From: Candidatus Hydrogenedentota bacterium
GTDB lineage: Bacteria > Hydrogenedentota > Hydrogenedentia > Hydrogenedentales > SLHB01
Assembly (NCBI GenBank): GCA_035416745.1
Contig: DAOLNV010000022.1
Span: forward strand, 30,400 to 56,649
Length of the DNA: 26,250 nt
Reading direction: 5' to 3'
Shown here: piece by piece, positions 1 through 8,700 of the stretch
Layout: the number at the start of each line of letters is the position of its first letter
Numbering within the stretch: the first letter of the stretch is position 1
Translations under genes and position numbers: made by a program
Notes under the pieces: generated by a model
Seen by the model: only the letters and a program-made list of their open reading frames with translations
What the model was told of the DNA's origin: nothing
Database searches by the model: none

Positions 1-999
1 TGGCTGGTGGGAGGCGTCTTCAGTTGGCTGGTAGCGCCACTGGCCGGCGCAACCCTGATCTGCCCAAACCTGATGGAAACCCTGTCAAGCGCTCCGCCCT
101 CGAGCCTCTTTTGGACCTATATCTTCGGCGTGCTGTGGGGTATTGGCGGCCTGACTTTCGGCCTCTCGATGCGCTACCTTGGCCTTTCCCTGGGGTACGC
201 CTTGGCGCTGGGCTTCTGCGCAGCTTTCGGAACGATCATTCCCCCTATGTTTCAGGGCGGATTCGTTGACCTGCTGGTCAAGCTGTCCGGGCAGGTGACC
301 CTGGCTGGCGTAGCGGTATGCCTCGGCGGCATAACCATTTGCGGATGGGCAGGGGTGCGCAAGGAACACGAACTTTCCGACGCAGAAAAGCAGGCCACGA
401 TCAAGGAGTTCAACTTCATCAAAGGCGCATGGGTCGCGGTCTTCGCCGGAGTCATGAGCGCGTGCATGGCCTTTGCGTTTGCCGCAGGCAAACCCATCCT
501 CGAATCCGCTGTCGCGCACGGCGCCCCCGAGATTTTCTCGAATCTCCCGGTGCTGGTCGTGGCGCTCCTGGGCGGCCTGACCACCAACCTTGTCTGGTGC
601 CTGTTCTTGAACGCGAAAAACCGAACCGCCCACAACTACGTGAACGCGGGCGAGCACAGCATTGGCCTCAACTACCTCCTGTGCGCGCTCGCAGGCGTCA
701 CATGGTACCTGCAGTTCTTCTTCTATGGCATGGGCACGACACAGATGGGCAAGTACGACTTCTCAAGCTGGACCATCCACATGGCGTTTATCATCGCGTT
801 CAGCAACCTTTGGGGACTGGTTGGGCGCGAATGGCAAGGCACAAGCCGCGGCACACGAAGCACGGTCTTCGGCGGGATTCTCGTGCTTGTTCTGTCTACC
901 GTGGTAGTCGGCACAGGCAACTTTCTCGCATCCGCGCAGGCGAAAGCCGAGGCCGGCGACAAGGCCCCGGTCGAAGACCACGCGCCCGGCGACATGTGA
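1..999 (+). CDS. rhaT: RhaT-like L-rhamnose/proton symporter, 5' end outside window
   Basis: This is an inner-membrane sugar/proton symporter of the RhaT family, which imports L-rhamnose and related sugars. The frame is open from base 1; the GTG at base 7 is internal, because the residues before it continue the family alignment (tryptophan, then VGGVFSW, where E. coli RhaT has W-SVGGIVSW). About 40 N-terminal residues are therefore missing. Recognisable family blocks are the GxxWGIGGLTFGLSMRYLG region, the paired small-residue helices, and WYLQFFFYGMGTTQMGKYDFSSW near the C-terminal half, very close to the RhaT block WYLQFFFYAWGHA. About eight to nine hydrophobic segments remain. The C-terminus has an unusual charged tail rich in Ala, Glu and Asp. 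It faces the minus-strand regulator convergently. Which sugar it carries cannot be read from the sequence; rhamnose is the family expectation, and the GH106-like gene near 10-13 kb fits. Confidence 0.88.
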   Translation, partial: WLVGGVFSWLVAPLAGATLICPNLMETLSSAPPSSLFWTYIFGVLWGIGGLTFGLSMRYLGLSLGYALALGFCAAFGTIIPPMFQGGFVDLLVKLSGQVTLAGVAVCLGGITICGWAGVRKEHELSDAEKQATIKEFNFIKGAWVAVFAGVMSACMAFAFAAGKPILESAVAHGAPEIFSNLPVLVVALLGGLTTNLVWCLFLNAKNRTAHNYVNAGEHSIGLNYLLCALAGVTWYLQFFFYGMGTTQMGKYDFSSWTIHMAFIIAFSNLWGLVGREWQGTSRGTRSTVFGGILVLVLSTVVVGTGNFLASAQAKAEAGDKAPVEDHAPGDM

Positions 1000-1127
1000 T
1001 TGACGAGGATGGCCGGATAACCATCGGGCTCTATGGCACCTTACCGGATCCTTACTGGAACCAGACCGCCGCCCGCCCACGAAAACGCTCCGGCATCAGT
1101 ACAGAAGCAGTTGTGCCCCCGTTTCCG

Positions 1128-1388
1128 CTAATCATGTCCGAAGATCATTTGCTGGACTTCGATGCCCTCTATCGCGGCGAGTTTTTTTCGAAGTTCCTCG
1201 CAGACCTTCGCGTCGCCGAACATTTCGAGAACGATCACGCCGCCGGGCGAACAGTAGTCCTTGCTGACGTCATGCAGGCCGATACGCGTCTTGATGTTGC
1301 AGCCGTACTCCGAAAAGAGTCGCTGGATGTCCGGGGCTTTGGCCACGCGGTTGGTAACGTGCACGCCGTAGATGATGTGCTTGTCCAT
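1128..1388 (-). CDS. ACT-like iron-only hydrogenase system regulator (TM1266 type)
   Basis: This small 86-residue protein has one predicted ACT/ferredoxin-like fold (beta-alpha-beta-beta-alpha-beta). It resembles the family named putative iron-only hydrogenase system regulator, found beside hydE/hydF/hydG in many anaerobes. Visible hallmarks are the start YGVHVTNRVAKAPDIQRLFSEYG, the glycine-rich turn SPGGVIVLEMFGD, and the C-terminal helix followed by GIEVQQMIFGHD. The start is supported by GGAG about 9 nt upstream of the ATG. It lies 92 nt downstream of hydG on the same strand, so co-transcription is likely. Its molecular role is unproven in the family; a ligand- or metal-responsive regulator of hydrogenase genes is the usual guess. 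There is no DNA-binding domain in it, so it would need a partner. Confidence 0.75.
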   Translation of the reverse strand: MDKHIIYGVHVTNRVAKAPDIQRLFSEYGCNIKTRIGLHDVSKDYCSPGGVIVLEMFGDAKVCEELRKKLAAIEGIEVQQMIFGHD

Positions 1389-1480
1389 GGCGGTTCTCTC
1401 CGTGGTTTATCATGTTTTCCAACGCCCTGAGTGTGCATGGGGCCGTTTCGGGAATCAAGCGGGAATTGCCGTACATGCCT

Positions 1481-2890
1481 CTACACGCAGCAATCGCGTC
1501 TGCCCGCTCTCACCTGGTCAATGAGGGTTTGCGCGGTGTTGCGGCGCTCCGGCGTCATGCCTTCGAGAGCGTCGGCGATGCATTGCCCGCCGACCGCGAG
1601 CGTCTTGTCTGAGGCATAATCGCACAGATACTCCATGAAGGTACTGACGGCGTTAACGTCGCAGTGGTCTTTGATCTTGCCCGGTTTGGCGAGGTCCATG
1701 AAGTCCTCGCCGGTGCGTCCGAGGCGGTAACAGGCGGTGCAGAACGATGGGATGTAACCCAGGGATGCGACATCGCGGATGACTTCATCGAGCGGCCGGT
1801 GATCGCCCAGCGCGAACTGGCTGCAATCGTATTCCTCGTCTTCCGCGTATCCGCCGGGATTGGTGCGGCTTCCCGCCGAGATCTGGGAAACGCCCAATGC
1901 GAAGGTCTCGCGGCGGATGTTCGGGGTCTCGCGGGTCGACATGATGATGCCGGTATAGGGAACCGCCAGCCGCAGAATAGCGACGATCCTCCGGAAATCG
2001 ATATCCGACACCGGATGCGGGGGATGCGCGGCAATCTCGGCGTTCAGGGCGGGTTCAATCCGCGGTACGCTGATGGTGTGCGGCCCCACGCCGAAGCGCT
2101 GCTCGAGATGACGGATATGCTGCATGAGCGCCAGGATCTCGAATCGGTAGTCGAACAGTCCAAACAGGATACCGATCCCCACGTCGTCAATACCGGCTTC
2201 CATGGCGCGGTCCATGGCGGTCACGCGCCAGTTGTAGTCGCGTTTGAGCCCATCAACATGCATCTTGGTGTATGTTTCATGGTGGTAGGTCTCCTGGAAA
2301 AGCTGGTACGTGCCGATGCTCGCGGCCTTGAGCTGTCGGAACTCGGCGGTCGTCAGCGGGGCGACATTGACATTCACGCGGCGGATTTCGCCGTTGGCGT
2401 GACGCGTGTTGTATATCGTGGCAACCGATTTCAGCACGTAATCGAATCCCTCGACAGGATACGACTCGCCCGCCACCAGCAGTATCCGTTTGTGTCCCTG
2501 GTCGATAAGGATGCGGGTCTCGTGGGCGATCTCCTCCTGGGTAAGGGCACGGCGCTTGATCTGTTTGTTCGTCTTGCGGAACGCGCAATAAAGGCACTCG
2601 TTGGCGCAGAGGTTCGAGATGTAGAGCGGTGCGAACAGAACCAGCCGCCGGCCGTAGATCTGCTCCTTGACGAACCGGGCGGCCTCGAACATCTCACCCA
2701 ATAACTCCGAGTCGCTCACGGTGGTCAGGGAGGCTACTTCGTCCATCTCGAGGCCGTGCAGTTCGCGCGATTTGGCAAGGACCTCGCGCACACGGGCGGC
2801 GTCCTTGCGGGATTCGCGGGCCAGTGTGGCCTCGATTTGTTCTTCGTCGATAAAGGGGGCGGTATCAGCGTGGTCTACTAACATTGGCAT
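1481..2890 (-). CDS. hydG: HydG, [FeFe]-hydrogenase H-cluster radical SAM tyrosine lyase
   Basis: HydG cleaves tyrosine with S-adenosylmethionine to make the CO and CN- ligands of the [FeFe]-hydrogenase H-cluster, releasing p-cresol. The 469-residue length is standard. The N-terminal part carries the radical SAM CX3CX2C motif at C95, C99 and C102 (CANECLYC). The C-terminal part carries the HydG-specific CX2CX22C motif at C384, C387 and C410, which holds the second cluster with the dangler iron. That second motif separates HydG from ThiH and HydE. The text between includes VNVNVAPLT, YQLFQETYHHETY and ISAGSRTNPGGY, typical of the family. The start at 2890 has only a weak AGAAAG ribosome site, and a second ATG lies two codons in. 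It lies 66 nt after the histidine kinase and before the ACT-like regulator. HydE, HydF and the hydrogenase are not in this window. Confidence 0.95.
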   Translation of the reverse strand: MPMLVDHADTAPFIDEEQIEATLARESRKDAARVREVLAKSRELHGLEMDEVASLTTVSDSELLGEMFEAARFVKEQIYGRRLVLFAPLYISNLCANECLYCAFRKTNKQIKRRALTQEEIAHETRILIDQGHKRILLVAGESYPVEGFDYVLKSVATIYNTRHANGEIRRVNVNVAPLTTAEFRQLKAASIGTYQLFQETYHHETYTKMHVDGLKRDYNWRVTAMDRAMEAGIDDVGIGILFGLFDYRFEILALMQHIRHLEQRFGVGPHTISVPRIEPALNAEIAAHPPHPVSDIDFRRIVAILRLAVPYTGIIMSTRETPNIRRETFALGVSQISAGSRTNPGGYAEDEEYDCSQFALGDHRPLDEVIRDVASLGYIPSFCTACYRLGRTGEDFMDLAKPGKIKDHCDVNAVSTFMEYLCDYASDKTLAVGGQCIADALEGMTPERRNTAQTLIDQVRAGRRDCCV

Positions 2891-2956
2891 GACTTTCTAT
2901 GGCGTCTGACTCGAGGTTGACGGCCCGCCCGGACGGAGTCGGGGCAGATTTCGAGC

Positions 2957-4294
2957 CTATTGGCTACCGGTTTGGTCAAGCGGCTGCGGAATCTCGAAAC
3001 AAAACTCGGCCCACGCGCCTTCTTCCGCGTCGGCCCAGATGCGCCCGCCATGGGCCTGGATAATCCGCCATGACGTGTAAAGTCCCACGCCCGTGCCTTT
3101 CCGGGCCATCAATTCTCTGGTCTGCAGCCGCGAGAACTTCTTGAAGAGTTTCGACCGTTCGCTCTTGGGAAACCCCGGTCCTTCGTTCCAGACGGACACC
3201 GCGAGCTTGCGTTCAGCCGAAGTCACGCGAAGGCGTATGTGACCCTCTTCATTGCCATATTTTACCGCATTTCCGAGCAAATTCACCATCACGATGTTCA
3301 GAAGTCCGGGATCGCATTCCACCGCCGGAGGATTGTCGGGGACTTCCCGCGTAAGGCTCATGCGCCGTTCCTCGATTTGCGCCTGGACAACATCGATGGC
3401 CGGCGCCACGACATCCGCCATAAAATCCACCCCGCCGCGCGGTTGGAAACCAAAGCCGCTGCCTTCGACACGGGCAAGGTCGAGGTAGTCCTTGATCAGC
3501 GTGAGGAGATATTCGGCCTTGCCCCGCATCTTCGCGATCCTCTCCCGCTGTAACGGTTCCAGACGGCCCAGGTATTCCTGGTCCAGCACGTTGGCGTCCA
3601 TCACGATGCCGCCGAGAGGACTCTTCAGCTCGTGGCTTACGAATCCCAGTATTTCCGCATACGCCTGGTTGGCCGCCGTGAGTTGCTCGATGCGATACGC
3701 CTTTTCGACGGCCTGGCTGAGGCGCTCCGCAAGGGCGCTGTGAAGCAGCACCTCGTGCATCCCGTAGGCGTTGGGCTCCCGCGAACTGCGAAACAGAAAA
3801 CCCACGTTACGGCCCTCGACCGAGAGCGGGCAGGTCATGCTGGACCGCACGCCCTCGCGCACCAACAGGCGCGTCGAGGAACTGCTGCCCTTCGCGGCCA
3901 GATACGCCTCCAGGTCATCAATGATGCGAACATGGCCGGTGTCGCGAACCCGGGCGAGCGTGCTCTGGCGAAGGTCTTCCGCATATCCAGGTTGCAGGAT
4001 CACCGGCGAGTACAAGGCACGAGTCCAATGAGACACGACGCGGTCGTCTTCCTGTACGAAGGAGATGCTCAGCCGGTCGCAGGGAAACAATTCCAAAGTC
4101 GACTCGAACACGAAATCCATGACATCGCTGAGCGACTGTCCGGAAGCCACGCGGTGATTGACGTCATCCAGGGCGGAGCGCTCATCGGCCGTGAATTCAT
4201 GAATGGGCACCGTGACCCGCGCAAGGTCGATGTAACGGACCGTTTCCTCAATTCTGCTCATGGTGTCTGTATGCTCTCTTCGCCGGACGGTCAT
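2957..4294 (-). CDS. GAF-domain sensor histidine kinase
   Basis: This is a two-component sensor kinase with no membrane segment, so probably a soluble sensor. Residues about 50-200 form a GAF-like domain (it starts near QSLSDVMDFVFESTLELFPCDRLSI). It is followed by a HisKA dimerisation domain with phospho-acceptor H221 in SHELKSPLGG. The HATPase_c domain has the N box (NIVMVNLLGNAVKYG), G1 (EGPGFP), F box (LFKKFSR) and G2 (GTGVGLY). No receiver domain is present and no response regulator gene lies nearby. Its ATG at 4294 overlaps the glnE stop as ATGA, which suggests translational coupling. An alternative ATG at 4261 has a better ribosome site (AGAGAG about 13 nt upstream) and would shorten the protein by 11 residues. 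The signal sensed is unknown. Its place between glnE and hydG suggests a link to nitrogen or redox state, which is inference only. Confidence 0.88.
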   Translation of the reverse strand: MTVRRREHTDTMSRIEETVRYIDLARVTVPIHEFTADERSALDDVNHRVASGQSLSDVMDFVFESTLELFPCDRLSISFVQEDDRVVSHWTRALYSPVILQPGYAEDLRQSTLARVRDTGHVRIIDDLEAYLAAKGSSSSTRLLVREGVRSSMTCPLSVEGRNVGFLFRSSREPNAYGMHEVLLHSALAERLSQAVEKAYRIEQLTAANQAYAEILGFVSHELKSPLGGIVMDANVLDQEYLGRLEPLQRERIAKMRGKAEYLLTLIKDYLDLARVEGSGFGFQPRGGVDFMADVVAPAIDVVQAQIEERRMSLTREVPDNPPAVECDPGLLNIVMVNLLGNAVKYGNEEGHIRLRVTSAERKLAVSVWNEGPGFPKSERSKLFKKFSRLQTRELMARKGTGVGLYTSWRIIQAHGGRIWADAEEGAWAEFCFEIPQPLDQTGSQ

Positions 4295-7200
4295 ACCCGG
4301 CCGTGCAACGATTTCAGGACCTTTTCATACACCGCGTGGACATTCGCCCTGTGACGGGCTGTCACGGCGGCCAGGTCCTCGTCAATATGGAGCCGCTTGG
4401 CCAGGTCGGCGCGTTCCTCAGGCGTTTCGGGAAGCCCGCTCCCCGGCCGCCCGTGCATCATGCGTATGCGGTTCTCGAGCCGCCTGAGGAAAAGGCAGGC
4501 CTCGCGCAATTGGGAGGCATCCTTGCCTTCGAGCGCCCCAATGCCCGCCAAGGCATCAAGCGCACCGAGCGCGTCCTCGCAGCGCACGCCGGGACACTCC
4601 TGACCGTGGAAGAGTTGCAGAAGCCGCAGCGCGAATTCCAGTTCGGCGATGCCGCCCTCCCCCTTCTTCAGGTCGTGCGGGGAAGCGTGGCCAACTGTCT
4701 TTCGCCGCACTTCCTCGATATTGTCGAGTTCCTCCCCCGTAAGAGGCCGGTCGAACACGAGGTTTTTCGCCATTTCGCCGACTGCTCTGCCAAACGCCGG
4801 GTCGCCCGCCACACAACGCGCCTTAACCAGAGCAAGACGCTCCCATGCCTGGGCGTCATTCCGATAATAGTCCCGCATACGCGAGGCCGTCACCGCAAGC
4901 ACCCCCTTCTTGCCGTCAGGACGAAGCCGGGCATCGACGTCGTACAAGATACCGTAACGCGTAGGTTCCTTGAGCGTCCGCAGAAGCTTCGAAGACAACG
5001 CCGTATAATACTCGATGGACGAAACGCTTGATTCCGCGGATTTCTCTTCCTCATACACGAATACGAGGTCGAGATCGCTGCCGTATCCGAGTTCACGGCC
5101 GCCAAACTTACCCGCCCCAAGGACGGCAAACGCTCCGCCAGGATCGCCGTAGCGTTTCACAACGCCTGCAGTTGCCCGGTCGAGAACATGCTTCACACAG
5201 ACCTCGGCAACGTTGGTGAGTTCTTCGCCGACCTCCTTCACTCCGGCGAACTCGAACAGGTCGCGCATACCGATGCGGAGCAGTTCTCCCGCCACAAAAC
5301 GGTACGGGGCGGCTTCCCGGTCGTAGGCGCCACATAAATCCTCCAGACGCTCCTGCAAGAGCTCCATCGAAGCGGGCTCGTCGAGCCCGCTGCGCGCGCC
5401 GATAACGTCGAACAGGCCGGGCTCGCGCATAAGGATCTCGGTCAGGAAGACGCTGTTGGCGACGAGGCGCGTCAGTTGATGGCAGAGTGTGGGGTCGGTG
5501 TTGAGGATGTCGTAGATCGCCCCGGGGGCGTGCAGGTTGGCAAGAAGCTGCCCCAAACGAAGCAACGCGGCGTCCGGGTTAGAAAGTTCCCCCAATGACT
5601 TGAGCAACTTGGGCGCGATACTGGCGAAGGCCCGCCGAACACGCAAGGTATTGGTGTGTTCCTCGGGACCCATACTCAGGCCAAGCAGTTCCTGGCGGGC
5701 TTTTACCGGGTCGCGAAAGCCCAACTCCCGCAATCGCGCGATGCCATCGTGTCCATCCGAATGAGGATTCACAAGATCGTTTACCCACAATGTTCCGTCG
5801 CCCTTCGAAGCAAGGAAGCCTTCGAGGATCCGGCGCGTCTCTTCGGTCCGGTCACGGTAATCCGCCATGAACGAATCGCCGCTGGCATATCCTGAACGGC
5901 GTGCGAAGCAGTCGAGTTCACCAGGATCCTTGGGCAACACGTGACGCTGCTGGCTGCCCTCGATCTGCAGGCGGTGCTCGACTTGGCGCAAGAACGTGTA
6001 ATTGCTCTTGAGCGTAGCCGCATCAAAAGGACGGAGAATCCCGCGGTCGCCGAGTACGGCGACGGCCTCAAGCGTGTTGGCGGTGCGCAACTCGGGAAGC
6101 CGGCCGCCGTTCAAGAGCTGCAGCACCTGCACGGTAAACTCGATGTCTCGAATGCCTCCGCGACCCAGCTTCACCTCGCGCCCGGCTTCACCGCGGTTTC
6201 CCACGCGGGCCTCCATTTGTTGCTTGGTCACGCGGATATCCTCAAGCGTTTCGTCGTCGAAGTATCGGGGAAAGGTGAACGGCCGCGTGCGTTCGATAAA
6301 CGCTTCCCCGAGGGCCAGGTCACCCGCGACGGGCCGAACCTTGATGAGGGCCTGGCGTTCCCAGGCTTGTCCGAAACGTTCGTAATAGTCGATGGCGCTG
6401 TCAATGCTCACCGCCAAGGCGCCCGAACGGCCGTACGGACGCAAGCGCATGTCCACCCGGAAAACATTCCCCTCGGAGGTCTGCTCGTGCAGCATCTTGA
6501 TGATGCGCTCCCCGACGCGGCGGAAGTAGTCGGCATTGCTGATGCTGCCCGAAGTTCCGCCGCTCGTTTCGCCTTCGCCGGAGTAAAGGAAAATCAGATC
6601 GATATCCGAGCTGAAGTTGAGCTCACGGCCGGCGAGTTTGCCCATGCCCAGCACCACAAACGTGGCTTCATCTCCGCTGCCCCCCGAACGGGGTTTGCCG
6701 TAACGGGCCGAGACCTCGCATTGCGCACATTCGAGAGCAACGCAAACAGTCGCATCGGCGAGGTTTGACATGTCTTCTACTAGAGAGGCGAGCGGACGGT
6801 GCGCAAAAATGTCGCGAACCGCTATGCGCAGGAATTCGCGGCGTTTGAAACGGCGCATCGAGGCCGCCTGACCAGGAAAAGCGTCGAACGCGGCAAGCTG
6901 GCGCCGAAGTTCCTTCTCCACCTGCGCACGGGGAACGGCTGCGTCAAGGCTCGCCTCTTCCCACAGCCATGACACAAACTCGGGATTCCGGCAGACGATA
7001 TCGGTGAGGTAGTGGCTCTGGTCAAATATCGTGACCAGCATTTCCGTATAGCGCGGCGTGGCCGACATGAGAGCCCGTTCTGTTCGCGGATTGATGCACA
7101 TCTCGAAGTAACGGTCCATGCGCACAACGGCCGCCGTCGGGTCCGCCGCATTCCGAAGCGCCTCCGCAAGCGCAGGCGCAAGACTTGACTCGTCTTCTCC

Positions 7201-7305
7201 CAGAATGGCGGTAAGACACTCGCTTGCTTTCCCTGGCTCGCAGAAGTCGATGTTCAGGAATTCTTCTCGCATGTATACCGTAATCCGCCGCCTAAGCGGA
7301 GCCAT
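4291..7305 (-). CDS. glnE: GlnE, bifunctional glutamine synthetase adenylyltransferase/adenylyl-removing enzyme
   Basis: GlnE adds AMP to and removes AMP from glutamine synthetase, in response to PII protein and glutamine. Both nucleotidyltransferase halves are present. The N-terminal de-adenylylating half has GMGKLAGRELNFSSDIDL with acidic pair D234/D236. The C-terminal adenylylating half has GAGKFGGRELGYGSDLDL with D744/D746. Each is followed by a helical GlnD-PII-uridylyltransferase-like region (RGGIRDIEFTVQVLQL and EGGIAELEFALRLLQL). The frame is open to an ATG at 7362, but no ribosome site precedes it. The ATG at 7305 has GGAG 10 nt upstream and is preferred, giving 1004 residues, slightly longer than the E. 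coli enzyme (946). Its stop overlaps the kinase start by 4 bp. Neither glnA nor glnB is in this window. Confidence 0.95.
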   Translation of the reverse strand: MAPLRRRITVYMREEFLNIDFCEPGKASECLTAILGEDESSLAPALAEALRNAADPTAAVVRMDRYFEMCINPRTERALMSATPRYTEMLVTIFDQSHYLTDIVCRNPEFVSWLWEEASLDAAVPRAQVEKELRRQLAAFDAFPGQAASMRRFKRREFLRIAVRDIFAHRPLASLVEDMSNLADATVCVALECAQCEVSARYGKPRSGGSGDEATFVVLGMGKLAGRELNFSSDIDLIFLYSGEGETSGGTSGSISNADYFRRVGERIIKMLHEQTSEGNVFRVDMRLRPYGRSGALAVSIDSAIDYYERFGQAWERQALIKVRPVAGDLALGEAFIERTRPFTFPRYFDDETLEDIRVTKQQMEARVGNRGEAGREVKLGRGGIRDIEFTVQVLQLLNGGRLPELRTANTLEAVAVLGDRGILRPFDAATLKSNYTFLRQVEHRLQIEGSQQRHVLPKDPGELDCFARRSGYASGDSFMADYRDRTEETRRILEGFLASKGDGTLWVNDLVNPHSDGHDGIARLRELGFRDPVKARQELLGLSMGPEEHTNTLRVRRAFASIAPKLLKSLGELSNPDAALLRLGQLLANLHAPGAIYDILNTDPTLCHQLTRLVANSVFLTEILMREPGLFDVIGARSGLDEPASMELLQERLEDLCGAYDREAAPYRFVAGELLRIGMRDLFEFAGVKEVGEELTNVAEVCVKHVLDRATAGVVKRYGDPGGAFAVLGAGKFGGRELGYGSDLDLVFVYEEEKSAESSVSSIEYYTALSSKLLRTLKEPTRYGILYDVDARLRPDGKKGVLAVTASRMRDYYRNDAQAWERLALVKARCVAGDPAFGRAVGEMAKNLVFDRPLTGEELDNIEEVRRKTVGHASPHDLKKGEGGIAELEFALRLLQLFHGQECPGVRCEDALGALDALAGIGALEGKDASQLREACLFLRRLENRIRMMHGRPGSGLPETPEERADLAKRLHIDEDLAAVTARHRANVHAVYEKVLKSLHGRV

Positions 7306-7450
7306 TGTAGCAGGCTCCGCAACGGATGTGGAGCATTCATCTCCATGAAGGAAGGGGCGCATGTAAGAAGAATAGGGACCGTGTTAAGAGGGAAACCCGC
7401 CCAAAAACAAGGGACAATACACGGGCCTCTTCCACCCCGGCGAATGGCTG

Positions 7451-8431
7451 CTAAACCTTTTTCTCAACGCGGAAGATGACGTTCAAGCCGTGAGCCATGG
7501 TCTCGAGTTCCTGGGCATCGCCCAGGGCGGGCTCGATAGACGTCGAGGCGATGTCGACCGCCAACCAGAACAACTCTTCTTCGCCAGGGGGGATAGCGGC
7601 GGTGATGGGCTGGCTGAGGGTCCAGCGGAGCGCTTTCGCGGCCAGGTCGCGCCGCGTGATTGGCTCGTACCAGCATTTCGGGTACTTCTCGTGTTTGGGG
7701 TCGCCATCCTTCCACTGTTGAAGAGCCATGGCCTTGAGGGCAAGACGCGCGGCCCCGTGTTTCTTGGCTCTCTGGACAACTTGGGGCCCAAAATCCCCTT
7801 CGTAGAAACAGCCAAAATTGATCGGAAACAGGACCGAATCGAATTGGTAACGGTCCAATGCCGCAAACGCAGCCTCAACGGTATGAGCCGAGAATCCCAG
7901 AAACCGGATCTGTCCCGCGCGTTTGCGTTCGAGCAACATATCCATCACGCCGTTCTTGGCAAAAACGGGCTCGACGTCATTCGTGAGATCAGACAGCCCG
8001 TGGAGCTGGTACAGATCGAAATGGTCCGTCCTCAGGCGTTCAAGGGACTGCCGGAACTCGTTCTCGGCCTCGGCGCGCTGGCGCTGGGTTGTTTTGCACG
8101 CCAGGAAAACGTCTTTGCGGTAGGGCTCGAGAGCCGGTCCGAGCTTGATTTCGGCGTCGCCATAGGTCGGGGCGACATCGAAGTAGTTGACCCCGCGCTC
8201 GAAAGCCTCTGCTACCACCCGGTTGGCGCGCTTCTGGTCGACGTTCGTGATAACGATGCCGCCAAACCCGATGACGGACAGCTCGACGGGGGTTTCGCCA
8301 TAGGCCCGACGGGGCAACGCGGCGGTTGGCTTGGGTGCTGCTTCCATGGTGTCTCCTCGTGCAGTGATTTCGCGATGCGCGACGGCTAACACTGAGCTTG
8401 CGCCCAATCTCATGAAAGTGCGTCGTCTCAT
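7451..8431 (-). CDS. Aldo/keto reductase with possible Tat-like N-terminus
   Basis: This is an NAD(P)H-dependent oxidoreductase with the (beta/alpha)8 aldo/keto reductase fold. The catalytic tetrad is complete: D85 and Y90 in FDVAPTYGDAE, K113 in LACKTT, and H144 in YQLHGL (numbering from the ATG at 8431). Two starts compete. The ATG at 8431 has GAGG 8-10 nt upstream and gives an N-terminus MRRRTFMRLGASSVLAVA that looks like a short twin-arginine signal. The ATG at 8347 also has a strong GAGGAG about 8 nt upstream and gives a cytosolic enzyme lacking this segment. The frame extends to 8461 without support. The hydrophobic stretch is short and followed by charged residues, so export is uncertain. 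It belongs to the sugar-related gene group around it; the substrate is unknown. Confidence 0.88.
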   Translation of the reverse strand: MRRRTFMRLGASSVLAVAHREITARGDTMEAAPKPTAALPRRAYGETPVELSVIGFGGIVITNVDQKRANRVVAEAFERGVNYFDVAPTYGDAEIKLGPALEPYRKDVFLACKTTQRQRAEAENEFRQSLERLRTDHFDLYQLHGLSDLTNDVEPVFAKNGVMDMLLERKRAGQIRFLGFSAHTVEAAFAALDRYQFDSVLFPINFGCFYEGDFGPQVVQRAKKHGAARLALKAMALQQWKDGDPKHEKYPKCWYEPITRRDLAAKALRWTLSQPITAAIPPGEEELFWLAVDIASTSIEPALGDAQELETMAHGLNVIFRVEKKV

Positions 8432-8474
8432 GAGAATGTTCCTCTGGCGAAAATGAAACACGACGCCAGCGCTC

Positions 8475-8490
8475 TACTGAGAGCAGTATA
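8475..8490 (-). promoter_or_regulatory. Possible -10 box and overlapping palindrome for the aldo/keto reductase
   Basis: On the minus strand a TATACT box (5 of 6 to TATAAT) occupies 8490-8485, about 55 nt before the ATG at 8431. It overlaps a short perfect inverted repeat, TACTG-AGAG-CAGTA (8475-8488), that could be an operator. No good -35 hexamer is visible at 17 bp, so this would be an activator-dependent or weak promoter. Confidence 0.3.
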
Positions 8491-8583
8491 GCGCATATTG
8501 AGCCGGATTTGGCCGCCTCTTATCCTTTTCATAGCGCGACCGTCGGCCGCAACCACAATAGTCTCTTCCGAGGGCCGCTTCCG

Positions 8584-8700
8584 GAGCCCCGCAGGAGGCA
8601 ATAAACAATGGCCAAGGCAAGCCCGGCGGTATGCGTGGCGCAGCCCTGGAATTGGAATCAACACCGACCCCGACCATCCAGCCCAGCCCCGGAGGGGGGA
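8584..8700 (+). repeat. Dispersed palindromic repeat, family 2, degenerate copy
   Basis: The element has three blocks: AGCCCCGCAGG (from 8585), an exact 17-mer GCGTGGCGCAGCCCTGG (8633-8649), and AGCCCCGGAGGGG (8685-8697). The same blocks in the same order and at similar spacing occur at 15449-15556. Here the central stem has decayed (CCAAGGC against GCCCTGG). Similar AGCCCC-GGGGC elements are common between genes in Planctomycetota-like genomes, which I recall but cannot check here. Confidence 0.7.

Noticed and set aside
1181..1189. Run of seven T (A7 on the coding strand) in the hydrogenase regulator as a programmed frameshift site
   Set aside because: It encodes an ordinary Lys-Lys pair, and a shift leads to no recognisable alternative product.
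318..1430. Plus-strand frame running from rhaT through the hydrogenase regulator region
   Set aside because: It is out of frame with rhaT, antisense to the small regulator, and reads as Arg-rich low-complexity protein.
7363..7450. AAGAGG/CCTCTT inverted words and repeated AGGGAC between glnE and the aldo/keto reductase as a terminator or repeat
   Set aside because: Words are short, widely spaced and not followed by a T-tract; too weak to call.
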